A stretch of DNA of 64,000 nucleotides from Desulfofundulus thermosubterraneus DSM 16057 (GTDB lineage Bacteria; Bacillota; Desulfotomaculia; Desulfotomaculales; Desulfovirgulaceae): contig NZ_FQZM01000012.1 in NCBI RefSeq assembly GCF_900142025.1, positions 26,708-90,707 of the forward strand, in the 5' to 3' direction. Shown piece after piece: positions 1-9,492 of the stretch (the stretch's first letter is position 1; the number at the start of each line of letters is the position of its first letter). Under the pieces are notes generated by a model. That model saw only the letters and a list, made by a program, of their open reading frames with translations, made no database searches and was not told where the DNA came from. The translations under genes and the position numbers were made by a program.

Positions 1-236
1 AAGACGACGATATCGGCATCGCGGCAGTCCTCATATTCGCCGGCGTAAATGCGGATAGGTTTGATGAACGAGGCACCGTGGGCCAGGTCCATGGCCTCCC
101 CCTCGGCCCGCTCCCGGTTGATATCCACCAGCACCAGTTCACTGACCAGGCCGCTCATCATCACCGCGTAGGCGGTAGCGGAGCCGACGGCACCTACCCC
201 CACCACGGCTATTTTACGCTTATCATTTACGGGCAT
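1..236 (-). CDS. L-lactate/malate dehydrogenase, N-terminal part (cut by window edge)
   Basis: The minus-strand reading frame gives the first 78 or so residues of an NAD-dependent 2-hydroxyacid dehydrogenase of the lactate/malate dehydrogenase family. It begins with a Rossmann GxGxxG motif ([12 protein letters not shown], residues 12-23). The acidic NAD-binding end of beta-2 (LVDIN) and the family element AMDLAHG follow. The ATG at 236 has a GGGGAGGGGA ribosome site 6-7 bases upstream. The catalytic His/Arg region lies off the window, so LDH and MDH cannot be separated; a [11 protein letters not shown] segment is usual in both. It lies downstream of cbiO in the same orientation but about 110 bases away, so co-transcription is uncertain. 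Confidence 0.8.
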   Translation of the reverse strand, partial: MPVNDKRKIAVVGVGAVGSATAYAVMMSGLVSELVLVDINRERAEGEAMDLAHGASFIKPIRIYAGEYEDCRDADIVV

Positions 237-345
237 CCGCTTCCCCTCCCCCTTTATTCTTCCCCTCCTCCCAGAAAAATTATCCCCAAATTTTCAGGGG
301 AGCATTTACTTCATCCACTCATAACCATTATCGCCAAGGCCTATC

Positions 346-1269
346 TTATTTCCTCCCCACATTGCATGATGCACATTCCGGGTGCATCTTTCCCCGGGGG
401 AAAAGATGTACCAAAGCAGGCTTCCCTGAACCGGAAGCCCTTTGAATATAGTCAAAAAGTTGTTCTTTCGTACGGGGCAAGGGTAAACCGTCAGGCAGCC
501 ATCCCCTGCGGCTCAGCTGCTCATGGATCTCCACCAGCCAGGGACGGGTCAAATCACTTTGCTGTAAAAGCTGCCCGTCACAAAAAACCTCCCCGGGCAA
601 ACCTTCCCCCACCACGGTGCCGCGGTTCATCACAAACACATAATCGGCCCAGGAATAGGCCAGGTCCACATCGTGGGTGGCCATGATAACGGTAGTACCC
701 TGCCGGTTGATACGGTCAAAAAGTTCCATTACCTGGGCAGCATGTACGGGATCCAGCCCGGCAGTAGGTTCATCGCAGATCAGCACACTGGGCTCCATGG
801 CCAGAACACCGGCCAGGCAAACCCTTTTTTTCTGGCCGTAGCTTAAAAGGTGGGTGGGCCTGTCTCTGAGGTCGGCAATTTCCGTAGCCTCCATGGCGTT
901 TTCCACGCGGCGGGCCACCTCCTTTTCGGGCAGCCCCAAATTTAAAGGACCAAAAGAAATTTCCTGAACCACGCTGGCCGAGAAAAGCTGAGTATCGGGG
1001 TCCTGAAAAACAATGCCCACATTTTTACGCAAGTGCATCAGCGAACTGTGATCGTACCGCACCTCCCGGCCGGCAAACAACACCCGGCCCCGCCCCGGGC
1101 GCAAGATGCCGTTAAAGTGGAGGAAAATAGTGGTCTTCCCGGCCCCGTTGGAACCCAGCACCGCCACTTTCCTTCCTTTTTCAATGGCCATAGTGGCTCC
1201 CCGCAGGGCGATCGTACCATCGGAATAGACAAAATGAATATCACGAGCTTCCAGGATAAACTCCTTCAA
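346..1269 (-). CDS. cbiO: Cobalt ECF/CbiMNQO transporter ATPase
   Basis: This is the ATP-binding subunit of the cobalt uptake transporter, acting on the inner face of the membrane with CbiQ. Visible motifs are Walker A (GSNGAGKTT), a Q-loop (VFQDPDTQLF), an ABC signature (LSYGQKKRV), Walker B followed by the D-loop (LICDEPTAGLD) and a switch His (ATHDVDLA). A C-terminal extension of about 70 residues follows the ABC core. I chose the TTG at 1269: its bases overlap the cbiQ stop as TTGA, and a GGAGG sits 7 bases upstream. That gives 307 aa; the upstream in-frame sequence only shadows cbiQ. It is last in the translationally coupled cbiMNQO operon. Confidence 0.93.
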   Translation of the reverse strand: MKEFILEARDIHFVYSDGTIALRGATMAIEKGRKVAVLGSNGAGKTTIFLHFNGILRPGRGRVLFAGREVRYDHSSLMHLRKNVGIVFQDPDTQLFSASVVQEISFGPLNLGLPEKEVARRVENAMEATEIADLRDRPTHLLSYGQKKRVCLAGVLAMEPSVLICDEPTAGLDPVHAAQVMELFDRINRQGTTVIMATHDVDLAYSWADYVFVMNRGTVVGEGLPGEVFCDGQLLQQSDLTRPWLVEIHEQLSRRGWLPDGLPLPRTKEQLFDYIQRASGSGKPALVHLFPRGKMHPECASCNVGRK

Positions 1270-2048
1270 ACAGGCCACCTCCAGCTCACCAGAACCAGAA
1301 CCAGCAGGATAAAATCTACAAGGGCAATAAGGGCCAGATTTTTCCTGGATACCGGGCGGGGGTCTTCCCACATCCGTATCTCTCCCGTATAACCCCTGGC
1401 CAAAAGGGCGGTGAAAAGGGCCTGGGAGTGGTAACATGACTTGACAAAAAGGTTTGATACCAGTTGAGCCAGGGAACGAAAAGATGTCTTTAAGCTGGCA
1501 TAGCCACAGCGTGAGGTCTGGGAAATGTACATGCTACCGGCTGTTTCCATGATTACGAAGATAAATCGGTAGACCAGGCCCATCAATTCAATTATTAAGG
1601 CAGGCACCTTTAACCGGCGCAGGACAGAAATGATCTCCACCATGGGAGTGGTCAGAGATAAAAAGTAAAGACAGGAAACGGCCCCCAGAGACTTGGTAAA
1701 AAGCAGGGCCGCATGATAAAGGCCCGGTATGGTTACACCCAAGGTAATCCCCCAGATAGCGAACCCGTACACCGCCGGGTCGGGTTCTCGGGAGATGGTC
1801 AAGGTGATGGCCAGCAGCCCGGCCACCAGAAAACCCAGAGGCAGCAACAAAAGCCTGAAGTAAAAGCGGGCCGGTACGCGGGCACCTAGTATTATGGCCG
1901 CCGCCGTCAGACCGGTGACCAGGGCAGGTACCAGTACGCTTGAAGCCGCCAGGCATATACTCATGGTAAGCATGGCAAAGGCGAATTTTTCTCCAGGATG
2001 AACATGGCGCAGGCTGCTGGTATATGCATACTGGTCAATTTTAAGCAC
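1266..2048 (-). CDS. cbiQ: Cobalt transporter transmembrane T-component
   Basis: This is the energy-coupling transmembrane component of the cobalt transporter, 260 aa. Several hydrophobic segments are visible (for example around residues 25-60, 65-85, 100-130 and a C-terminal one). The cytoplasmic coupling region carries the family Ala-Arg-Gly signature (ALLARGYTGEIR), which docks onto the CbiO ATPase. The GTG start at 2048 overlaps the end of cbiN by 8 bases and has a GGAGAGAG-like ribosome site inside cbiN. Its order behind cbiM and cbiN and ahead of cbiO is the classical CbiMNQO arrangement. Confidence 0.92.
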   Translation of the reverse strand: MLKIDQYAYTSSLRHVHPGEKFAFAMLTMSICLAASSVLVPALVTGLTAAAIILGARVPARFYFRLLLLPLGFLVAGLLAITLTISREPDPAVYGFAIWGITLGVTIPGLYHAALLFTKSLGAVSCLYFLSLTTPMVEIISVLRRLKVPALIIELMGLVYRFIFVIMETAGSMYISQTSRCGYASLKTSFRSLAQLVSNLFVKSCYHSQALFTALLARGYTGEIRMWEDPRPVSRKNLALIALVDFILLVLVLVSWRWPV

Positions 2049-2373
2049 CAGTATCTCTCTCCTCTAACAACTCCCCGGGTTGCTTTCGCTTGACGTGGTT
2101 CCCCCTCCATCCGCGGTAGAACCCTATGAAATAGCCGATAAATCCGGCACCCAGTGCTGCTTGCAGGGCAAAGAGCAAGCTTTCAATTTCTCCGCTGGGA
2201 GGCTCCCACACGGATTTAAACCACGGCTGGTAGTCCGGCTGTAATTCTCCAATGATTTTCTCTGCCTGGTCATCGGCCCCTCCAAATTCAGCATTTTTAT
2301 TCATCACCAGGGGAAAGACAGCCAGTACCAGGACAATGAAAATCAACAACAGGTTTTTCACACCGGTTCTCAT
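2041..2373 (-). CDS. cbiN: Cobalt transporter small subunit CbiN
   Basis: This is a small subunit of the cobalt transporter with two membrane segments, near residues 6-25 and near 70-90. They flank an extracytoplasmic loop that contains the family-typical GGADDQAEKIIGEL and a YQPWFKSVWEPPSGEIESLLFALQ-like stretch (described here only in part). The length, about 110 aa, is usual. Two in-frame ATGs exist: 2379 overlaps the cbiM stop as ATGA, while 2373 is 7 bases behind GGGAGG. I prefer 2373. CbiN is thought to assist loading of Co2+ into CbiM. Confidence 0.88.
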   Translation of the reverse strand: MRTGVKNLLLIFIVLVLAVFPLVMNKNAEFGGADDQAEKIIGELQPDYQPWFKSVWEPPSGEIESLLFALQAALGAGFIGYFIGFYRGWRGNHVKRKQPGELLEERDTGA

Positions 2374-2375
2374 CC

Positions 2376-3119
2376 TCATACCTCCCGGGATAAGACTCGT
2401 AATTGTTCCAGTTCATGGCGGTTGTGAGCAACCAGGAAGTTAAAAACAATAATGGTTAGAATACCCTCGCTGATGGCCAGCGGCACCTGGGTTACCGCAA
2501 AGATACCCATGAACTTGATCATGGCCGCTACCACCCCGCCATGGGAAGCGGGAAAGGCCAGCGCCAATTGTATGGACGTGGTAACATAGGTCAACAGGTC
2601 ACCTAAAAAGGCAGCCAAAAATACCGAAAGCCACCGGGGCAGGGCCAACCTTTCACCCAACCGGTAAATAACGTAGGCCGCCAGGGGGCCCACCACCGCC
2701 ATGGAAAAGGTGTTGGCCCCCAGCGTGGTTAAGCCGCCGTGAGCCAGCAGAACCGCCTGAAAGAGCAGCACGATGCAGCCCAATACGCTCATGGCCCACG
2801 GCCCGAAAAGTATGGCCCCCAGCCCGACGCCGGTGGGATGAGAACAGCTGCCGGTAACGGAAGGAAGTTTCAAAGCCGAAAGGACAAAGGCAAAGGCACC
2901 AGCCAGCCCCAGGAGCATTTTCACACCCGGGTCAACCTTTACGGTCTTTTGAATGGACAGGATACCTGCAACGAGAAACGGTAAGGTCAGAGCATACCAG
3001 AAAAGACACCACTTTAAGGGAAGAAACCCCTCCATTATGTGCATGGCCCAGGCATTTTGCTGCGGGAAAATCATAAAGCAGGTGAACAATAAAAGCAGGA
3101 CAAGGATCCTTGAATGCAC
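2376..3119 (-). CDS. cbiM: Cobalt transporter substrate-binding membrane component
   Basis: This is the substrate-specific membrane component for Co2+ uptake, 247 aa. After a cleavable or hydrophobic leader (about residues 1-25) comes the hallmark MHIMEGFLP, whose mature N-terminal Met-His forms the metal site. Several membrane helices follow, with the family element [20 protein letters not shown] near residue 90. The GTG start at 3119 has GGGGG 8 bases upstream. The gene is first in cbiMNQO and is preceded by a cobalamin riboswitch, as expected for cobalt supply to B12 synthesis. CbiM and nickel-specific NikM are close relatives; the riboswitch and the cbiN partner favour cobalt. Confidence 0.93.
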   Translation of the reverse strand: MHSRILVLLLLFTCFMIFPQQNAWAMHIMEGFLPLKWCLFWYALTLPFLVAGILSIQKTVKVDPGVKMLLGLAGAFAFVLSALKLPSVTGSCSHPTGVGLGAILFGPWAMSVLGCIVLLFQAVLLAHGGLTTLGANTFSMAVVGPLAAYVIYRLGERLALPRWLSVFLAAFLGDLLTYVTTSIQLALAFPASHGGVVAAMIKFMGIFAVTQVPLAISEGILTIIVFNFLVAHNRHELEQLRVLSREV

Positions 3120-3150
3120 TCACATGACCCCCTTTGGGAAAATATTCTTC

Positions 3151-3180
3151 AAAAGCAAATCCCCCCGACCTAACGGGGGG
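3151..3180 (-). terminator. Intrinsic terminator-like hairpin before cbiM
   Basis: On the minus strand, CCCCCCG and CGGGGGG form a 7-bp GC stem with a 6-base loop, followed by ATTTGCTTTT. It stands between the second structured leader element (3241-3385) and the cbiM ribosome site. It is likely the expression platform for that element. Confidence 0.6.
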
Positions 3181-3240
3181 AGAAACGCCGGTAGTCCGGG
3201 AACAAAAGGACTAGCCCCACCGCCTTCCCCGGTGTCGGGT

Positions 3241-3385
3241 AACAAGAAGTGGAATAGGCACGTCCTTTCTGCCGTCAGATCATCGCCCCTTCAAGTTTTA
3301 CCCTTCCTTTGAAAGGGCTCCCCCGGCATTGGACCACACAGGCCACTTTTAAGCTCTATCCCTCGGGATAAAGCACCTATTCTTA
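3241..3385 (-). promoter_or_regulatory. Second structured leader element, possibly a divergent cobalamin-type riboswitch
   Basis: The leader between the cobalamin riboswitch and cbiM holds another folded segment. Its ends pair (CCTATTC at 3376-3382 with GAATAGG at 3252-3258 on the plus strand). Read on the minus strand it shows AGGTGC near the 5' end, a TCCC-GAGGGA hairpin, CTTAAAAGTGG, GGTCCAATGCCGG, and a 3' part GATGATCTGACGGCAG. These resemble, in order, weakly preserved pieces of the cobalamin riboswitch core, but no B12 box (GCCACTG) is present. It is followed by its own terminator. The class is unproven. Confidence 0.4.
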
Positions 3386-3403
3386 AAAATTTGTCGGCTG
3401 AAA

Positions 3404-3437
3404 GTAAAGAACCCCCTGTCCGAAACGGGCACAGGGG
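3404..3437 (-). terminator. Terminator of the cobalamin riboswitch
   Basis: On the minus strand, CCCCTGT-GC-CCG-TTT-CGG-ACAGGGG makes a strong hairpin (3413-3437) followed by GTTCTTTACTTT. It lies about 55 bases downstream of the riboswitch 3' end, where an attenuator is expected. Confidence 0.65.
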
Positions 3438-3491
3438 AAAATGGCTTACAAGCGGCTTCACCTCCCCATGGACCGTAGGTACGAGCGGTGA

Positions 3492-3752
3492 ATTGGAACG
3501 GGCAGGTTTCCTGGCTCATGGATCACTGCCTCACCACGCCTTCCCAGCCCAGCACTCAACCATGCTTATTTCTGTTCACCGTTACTTTGTATTTATCACC
3601 AATTAACGTTAATCACAGCAGAATCAAACAGATTAAGTGCTGAACCAGTGGCTTTGTGTGGCGGGCTCCCCATTTACAGTGGCGGCACCGCGTCAGATTT
3701 TCACTGACTTCCCTCTATCCCTGTCTCTTTTGGCAGGGAGCACCCGTCCAAT
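3492..3752 (-). promoter_or_regulatory. Cobalamin riboswitch upstream of cbiMNQO
   Basis: The minus strand carries the conserved cobalamin riboswitch parts in order. They are GGGTGC near 3747, a P2-like CCCTGCC/GACAGGGA hairpin, AGAGGGAAGTCAGTGAAAATC with a P4 stem (GTCAG/CTGAC), CGCGGTGCCGCCACTGTAA, a second GCCACTGG, then, after a roughly 70-base AT-rich insertion, GGGAAGGCG and GAGCCAGGAAACCTGCC. Outer bases GGACGGG and CCCGTTCC pair as P1. It is followed by an intrinsic terminator, so adenosyl- or other cobalamin should switch off cobalt uptake. Confidence 0.93.
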
Positions 3753-3811
3753 ATTCAATTGCCTAAATTATAACACAACAGGCATATGCTGTCCAGAAGG
3801 ATTGCCCGAAA

Positions 3812-3845
3812 AATAAAAAGTCCCCGCGCAAAAAACGCGGGGCTT
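3812..3845. terminator. Bidirectional terminator between groEL and the cbi leader
   Basis: CCCCGCG (3822-3828) and CGCGGGG (3836-3842) form a perfect stem with an A-rich loop. On the minus strand it is followed by ACTTTTTATTTT, 20 bases after the groEL stop; T residues flank both sides. Confidence 0.8.
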
Positions 3846-3863
3846 TTCAATTTTCGTTTTACC

Positions 3864-5510
<1,647 letters not shown>

Positions 5511-5537
5511 TCACGCGTTCCAAAGCACCACTTACTT

Positions 5538-5828
5538 TTACTTTTCAATAACCCCAAGGATGTCAGCTTCACGCATGATCAGATACTCTTCATCATCTAT
5601 CTTGACCTCGTTGCCGGCATATTTGGAGAACAAAACCCTATCCCCCACCTTGAGATCAATGGGTACACGGGTACCATTTTCCAGCAGGCGGCCGGGACCT
5701 ACCGCCACCACTTCCCCCTCCTGGGGCTTCTCCTTGGCGGTTTCAGGCAGCACAATGCCCCCCTTGGTCTTCTCCTCGCTGGGCAGCGGCTTGACAACCA
5801 CCCGTTCACCTAATGGCCTAATCTTCAC
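5538..5828 (-). CDS. groES: Co-chaperonin GroES (10 kDa)
   Basis: This is the lid of the GroEL chamber, a 96-residue protein of normal length. It starts [13 protein letters not shown] and contains the mobile-loop region ([18 protein letters not shown]) that contacts GroEL, followed by GEVVAVGPG and the conserved [14 protein letters not shown] core. The start is GTG at 5828, 8 bases behind AAAGGAGG. It leads the bicistronic groESL operon directly downstream of a CIRCE operator, so heat-shock control by HrcA is expected. Confidence 0.97.
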   Translation of the reverse strand: MKIRPLGERVVVKPLPSEEKTKGGIVLPETAKEKPQEGEVVAVGPGRLLENGTRVPIDLKVGDRVLFSKYAGNEVKIDDEEYLIMREADILGVIEK

Positions 5829-5871
5829 CTAAAACCCCTCCTTTAAGATAAGAGATTGATTTCTTCTATTG

Positions 5872-5898
5872 TTAGCACTCATTTAAACCGAGTGCTAA
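5872..5898 (-). promoter_or_regulatory. CIRCE operator (HrcA site) of groESL
   Basis: A perfect match to the CIRCE inverted repeat: TTAGCACTC, nine bases, GAGTGCTAA. It lies 44 bases before the groES start. On the minus strand the sequence just upstream (plus positions 5899-5925) contains TATATTATAGT, a plausible -10 region. HrcA, whose gene is not in the window, is the known repressor of such sites. Confidence 0.97.
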
Positions 5899-6185
5899 TA
5901 CCCAAATACTATAATATAAAGGGGGAAGAGCAAAAGCAACTGTCCTTAAAAGACTTAATCCCCCTTTTGCACCGGTCAAGGGAAATTACAGGGAATTATC
6001 TCGCTTTTTCTCCCGCCAATGAGCTGTTATCACTGCTTTTTGTGCAAACATTTCTTAGCTGCCCTAGAAACATTTTCTCCACAAAAAAAATGCTTTATAC
6101 ACGCAATATCTGTGCAGGGGTTGGAAGGCCCCAAAAATCAGGGCTTCCCGGCCTTTGTTTTCTCCAGTTGCAAACATTTGCAAAC

Positions 6186-6314
6186 CTACTTGCTGAAGAT
6201 GCTCTCGATGGTTTTCACTGTCTCTGCCTGGGCGTCGGGCAGGACGTGGGAGTATGTGTCCGGGGTAATCTGCACGCTGGAGTGCCCCAGCCGCTCGGCG
6301 ACGAACGCTACATG
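6186..6314 (-). pseudogene. C-terminal remnant of a tyrosine recombinase (integrase)
   Basis: About 42 codons on the minus strand read HVAFVAERLGHSSVQITPDT, then YSHVLPDAQ and on to a TAG. This is the C-terminal end of a phage-type integrase, including the box with RLGHSS and the catalytic Tyr in DTYSHV. A TAA stands just upstream (6315-6317), and no N-terminal or core domain is present. It marks a former integration event between groESL and the Crp/Fnr gene. It is too short to be functional. Confidence 0.75.
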
Positions 6315-6416
6315 TTAAAATTTTTACATTGTCTGAAAAAAAGTTATGGTAAAATTATGTGTTTAGAAACAGGCACAATTAAGTTGAATGAAAATTTGAT
6401 GGGCAGGGAAAAGAAG

Positions 6417-7085
6417 ATGGAAGTAAAACGTTGCCTTTGCCTTAAGGATATTCCCCTTTTTATTGGTGTGGAGAGGGAAACCTTTCGGCCCATTTGCCAA
6501 GCTGCTACAAAACGCTATATCCGGAGGGGAGAGGTTCTTTTTTACCAGGGGGATAAAGTAGATACTGTTTGCCTGGTTAAGGAAGGAAGTTTTAAAATGG
6601 TACGGGTAAGCGAAGATGGCCGGGAGACAATTTTGCAAATCATTACCCGGGGCGAAACCATCGGTGAAGCTGCTCTGTTTCAGGAAAAATGTCATCCGGC
6701 AACTGCCATCGCTCTAGAAGACGCCAAAGTTTGCAGCATCAGCAGACGCCTCATGGAAGAGGTAATCAAAAAAACACCGGATCTGGCGTGGCAGGTTATT
6801 GCTAGCTTGGGAAGCCGTCTTTATGCTACCTGGGAGCAGGTAGCCGAATTAAATTCGCTTACTACCCGGGAGAAAGTGTTAAGTTTATTAATACGGCTGG
6901 CCCGGGAACACGGTGAAGTCTGCCCTGAAGGTACGCGTATCAAGCTCCATTTAACTCAGCAGGAAATAGCTTCCATGGTAGGAGCATCTCGGGTAATGGT
7001 GGCACAGGTGCTGAAAGAACTGGCCACGAGTAATTACCTCTACCGGGAAGAAAAGTACTATGTTTTACGTGATCGATGCTTTTAA
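6417..7085 (+). CDS. Crp/Fnr-family transcriptional regulator
   Basis: A 222-aa regulator with an N-terminal cyclic-nucleotide-binding-type beta barrel (about residues 15-130: RRGEVLFYQGDKVDTVCLVKEG, shown in part; GETIGEAALF) and a C-terminal winged helix of the Crp type (LTTREKVLSLLIRLA; LTQQEIASMVGASRVMVAQVL as recognition helix). Cysteines lie near the N terminus (RCLCL) and at PICQ, but no clear Fnr 4Cys cluster motif is seen, so the signal is unknown. I chose the ATG at 6417 since the frame upstream has no ribosome site, only leader sequence. It stands alone and is transcribed away from groESL. Confidence 0.85.
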   Translation: MEVKRCLCLKDIPLFIGVERETFRPICQAATKRYIRRGEVLFYQGDKVDTVCLVKEGSFKMVRVSEDGRETILQIITRGETIGEAALFQEKCHPATAIALEDAKVCSISRRLMEEVIKKTPDLAWQVIASLGSRLYATWEQVAELNSLTTREKVLSLLIRLAREHGEVCPEGTRIKLHLTQQEIASMVGASRVMVAQVLKELATSNYLYREEKYYVLRDRCF

Positions 7086-7210
7086 ATTTCGTGTGATAAT
7101 GTAAAATCTTTTACAGCTCCCTCCCCGGGCAAGTGTTAATATCAAGTTAAGCTTTTTTAAGGGGAGGTGAGTAAGAAAAAAGTAGTTGCTCTGCAGGTTG
7201 CGGCACGATT

Positions 7211-7507
7211 TTGATCCCAGAAATCAAAAAGGTCATTTCCGAATTGCCTTTCCTGGCCCTGAACACTGTATCAAAGGAAGGGCAGCCCCACCTGATCGTG
7301 GTCGGCCAAGCAAAAGAAATCCGGGATGATGATATGCTGATTTTCGGCGTATACAAGATGGTCAAAACCCGCTAAAACCTTTCTGAAACAGGCTTAATGC
7401 AGGTAGTTGCGGTATCCGGCAAGGTCGGTTACCGCCTGAGCGGAAAAGCATGTGCTAAAGAAAATGAAGTACTGTTCAAGGTAGAAAAAGCCGAAGCATT
7501 ATTATAG
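7211..7507 (+). pseudogene. Decayed FMN-binding split-barrel (pyridoxamine phosphate oxidase-like) gene
   Basis: In one frame the sequence reads LIPEIKKVISELPFLALNTV, continues through KEGQPHLIVVGQ to KMVKTR, meets a TAA at 7373-7375, and resumes NLSETGLMQVVAVSGKVGYR to end at 7507. Both halves match one small split-barrel flavoprotein (about 99 codons), broken by an in-frame nonsense codon. The start region is also damaged: a good ribosome site at about 7160 leads into a frame that stops at once. The next gene (7558) encodes a protein of the same general fold, so this is probably a dead relative. Confidence 0.7.
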
Positions 7508-7557
7508 GCGGCATTTTTAAGTGATGAATCTGTGAAATAAGTTTAGGGGGGTTACCT

Positions 7558-7953
7558 ATGCCTAAGATTACTGAGGAAATGAAGTCCATCATTGAGAGGG
7601 AGCTATGCTTTATAGTAACTGCTGATAAAACGGGGCAGCCGTCTGCAGCCCCCAAGGCTTCCATGGCGGTGCTAGACCATCAAACCCTAGCGTATGGTGA
7701 AGCAATTGGAAAGCAAACTTACCGGAACTTACTGGAAAACCCCAAAGTTGCCGTAGTGGTTGCCGACCGACAGTCGATGAAAGGCTATCGATTTGTTGGC
7801 CGGGCCGAGTTGATTTTTGAAGGCCCCCTCTATGAACGCTTTGTTGAAGAATTTGCTCAAATGGGTGTGCCCAAGCCCAAAGCAGCAGTAAAAATTTCTA
7901 TAGATGAGATTTATGATCTTTCGGTAAGTAACCCGGGAGAAAAAATCAGTTGA
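7558..7953 (+). CDS. FMN-binding split-barrel (pyridoxamine 5'-phosphate oxidase family) protein
   Basis: A 131-aa protein of the pyridoxamine-phosphate-oxidase-like split-barrel fold, which binds FMN or F420 in known members. It begins with the helix ITEEMKSIIERELCFIVTAD and has the typical strand pattern GQPSAAPKA, VLDHQTLAYGEAIGKQTYRNL and NPKVAVVVAD. The ATG at 7558 lies about 7 bases after AGGGGGG. An intrinsic terminator follows. The substrate is unknown; enzymes of this size are often flavin reductases or uncharacterised redox proteins. Confidence 0.8.
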   Translation: MPKITEEMKSIIERELCFIVTADKTGQPSAAPKASMAVLDHQTLAYGEAIGKQTYRNLLENPKVAVVVADRQSMKGYRFVGRAELIFEGPLYERFVEEFAQMGVPKPKAAVKISIDEIYDLSVSNPGEKIS

Positions 7954-7974
7954 TTTTTTTATCTAGACTCATAA

Positions 7975-8011
7975 AGAGAGAACCTTGCTAAAGCAAGGCT
8001 CTCTCTTTCTT
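7975..8011 (+). terminator. Intrinsic terminator after the split-barrel gene
   Basis: AGAGAG-A-ACCTTGC, loop TAAA, GCAAGG-C-TCTCTCT forms a hairpin of about 12 bp followed by TTCTTT, some 20 bases after the stop codon. Confidence 0.8.
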
Positions 8012-8024
8012 TATATAACCATAG

Positions 8025-8375
8025 TCCACCACGGTTTCCTTGAATAAACTTCAGCGCCCTTCCGTCGGGCGTAACCTCGGGGACGAGACCGAACCTGTTT
8101 TCCACCACCTTCTCCCGGAGCTGGTTGATGAAGATCACAACCGCCCTGTTCTTGGAGACCACCGCCGTCACCTTGCGCGTGGCTTAGGATATAAGACGCG
8201 CCCGGAGCCCCACCTGCACCTCGCCCATCTCCCCGTTGATCTCGTTTTGCGACACCAGGGCGGCCACCGAGTCCACGACCACCACGTCAACGGCGGCGCC
8301 CGTCACCAGCAGGTCGCAGAATTCCAGGGCCTGCTCCCCGTAGTCCGGCTGGGAAACCCAGCCGTAAGCTTTTGC
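8025..8375 (-). pseudogene. RecA fragment with an in-frame stop
   Basis: The minus strand encodes the central part of Rec[21 protein letters not shown], the Walker B region [29 protein letters not shown], a TAA at 8184-8186 where RecA has Gln, and (same frame) RKVTAVVSKN, VVIFINQLREKV and VTPDGRALKF. Family knowledge places these at about residues 105-225 of RecA, including the L1 and L2 regions. The Walker A domain and the C-terminal domain are absent. It overlaps no intact gene and sits between the split-barrel gene and mogA. It is most likely a degraded chromosomal or phage recA copy. Confidence 0.8.
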
Positions 8376-8392
8376 CGCAGGCAAAGCTCCCC

Positions 8393-8884
8393 TTAGTCCG
8401 CCCCGCACTCCCCACTCCGACCGGTCAGTACTTCCAATCCATGGGAAAGTACCGGTAAAATCACTTCCAGGCACTCCCTGACCGCCTTGGCACTGCCCGG
8501 CAGGTTGATGATGAGCGTTTGGTGACGGATGCCGGCTACGGCCCGGCTCAGCATGGCCCGGGAAGTCTTCTTGAGGCTTTCGTAGCGCATCGCCTCGGGA
8601 ATACCCGGCACCTCCCGCTGGATAACCGCCCGGGTTGCCTCGGGGGTGTTGTCCCGCGGGGCAAAGCCTGTACCCCCGGTAGTTAAAATCAGGTCCAGCT
8701 TCTCCTGGTCGACCATTTTAATAAGTATTTCCTTCAAGACATCCAGGTCATCGGGCACAATATGGTAAGACACCACTTCTCCCCCGATGCTGGCCACCAT
8801 ATCCCGGATCACCTGCGCGCTCTTATCCTCCCGTTCACCCCGGGACCCTTTGTCACTGGCCGTAAGAATACCTACCCGCCACAA
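8393..8884 (-). CDS. Molybdenum cofactor protein, MogA/MoaB family
   Basis: A 163-aa molybdopterin adenylyltransferase-type protein (MogA/MoaB). It begins with [17 protein letters not shown] and has the family nucleotide-site motif [17 protein letters not shown] and the later SRAVAGIR and [14 protein letters not shown]. The enzyme activates molybdopterin with ATP before metal insertion by MoeA. The start ATG at 8884 is clear. It is one of several Mo/W-cofactor genes in the window (mobA, fdhD, moeA x2, moaD, moeB). The RecA fragment begins 18 bases after its stop. Confidence 0.92.
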   Translation of the reverse strand: MWRVGILTASDKGSRGEREDKSAQVIRDMVASIGGEVVSYHIVPDDLDVLKEILIKMVDQEKLDLILTTGGTGFAPRDNTPEATRAVIQREVPGIPEAMRYESLKKTSRAMLSRAVAGIRHQTLIINLPGSAKAVRECLEVILPVLSHGLEVLTGRSGECGAD

Positions 8885-8927
8885 GTTTCAGCACCCCCAA
8901 ACGTTTTTCACCCATTGTCTGGAATTT

Positions 8928-8961
8928 AGAAGCCCTGGGGCCAAAAAGCTCGGGGGCTTCT
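8928..8961 (-). terminator. Hairpin between the small HTH gene and mogA
   Basis: AGAAGCCC (8928-8935) pairs with GGGCTTCT (8954-8961), with some inner pairing. It lies 50 bases after the stop of the 9011-9205 gene. The T-tract on the minus strand is weak (CTAAATTCC), so termination efficiency is uncertain. Confidence 0.45.
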
Positions 8962-9010
8962 TAAAATAATACCATGCCGCGAAGAAAATCCGCCTGCAAT
9001 TGCGTTCTAA

Positions 9011-9205
9011 CTAGAAACATCCCAGCTCACAGGCCTTAATCTTTATACCGAGGATGTCGCAGGCCGTCCCTACCATACGCACCGGGACATTCAGTTCCCT
9101 GGCCAGCTCCCGAGCGGCAGTGCAGGTTAACCGGCCTTCAACTGCAGCCTGTTTAACCGCTTCCAATACCTTTGGTTCTACGGAATTATTTTCCTTCTGC
9201 TTCAT
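9011..9205 (-). CDS. Small HTH-like protein with C-terminal CxxxCF
   Basis: A 64-aa protein. Residues about 10-50 look like a small helix-turn-helix (VLEAVKQAAVEGRLTCTAAR, then ELARELNVPVRMVGTACDIL), and the C terminus ends IKIKACELGCF with two Cys four residues apart. Such Cys-tailed small HTH proteins are seen in anaerobic Clostridia, but I do not know a function. The ATG start has a GGGGGCTGG purine stretch upstream. It precedes mogA in the same direction, separated by a hairpin. It could be a metal- or redox-sensing regulator (inference only). Confidence 0.6.
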   Translation of the reverse strand: MKQKENNSVEPKVLEAVKQAAVEGRLTCTAARELARELNVPVRMVGTACDILGIKIKACELGCF

Positions 9206-9492
9206 TTTCCAGCCCCCTCACATCTAACCACTACAAAAAAAACATAATGTAAAAATAGTCAGTGTCGAATAAGATCTTCAGCTTTAGCCGGGTTAGGTCA
9301 ACCTGCCAGCCGCGTTCCCCCTAGAAAAACCTAACCGGCCCGGTGTCCCCTCTCCATAGGCAAGGTATACTTTTTCTGGTCGCGGGCGGTCGCCAGCACC
9401 CGCTACTTAAGAATCACCACTTAAGAATGAGACAAAACCTTCTCTATCATTATGCCATTGATTATACCATGGAAGCAAATGTTTTGGTACCG

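Noticed and set aside
380..411. GGTGCATCTTT / AAAAGATGTACC hairpin as a terminator
   Set aside because: It lies inside the cbiO reading frame near its end and lacks a T-run.
78..686. Plus-strand frame of 202 codons at the left end
   Set aside because: It is antisense to the dehydrogenase start and the cbiO end and has proline/histidine-rich shadow composition.
9280..9430. GGTTAGGT/ACCTAACC inverted repeat and doubled ACTTAAGAAT near 9300-9430
   Set aside because: Too short and without a clear gene context to call a riboswitch or attachment site.
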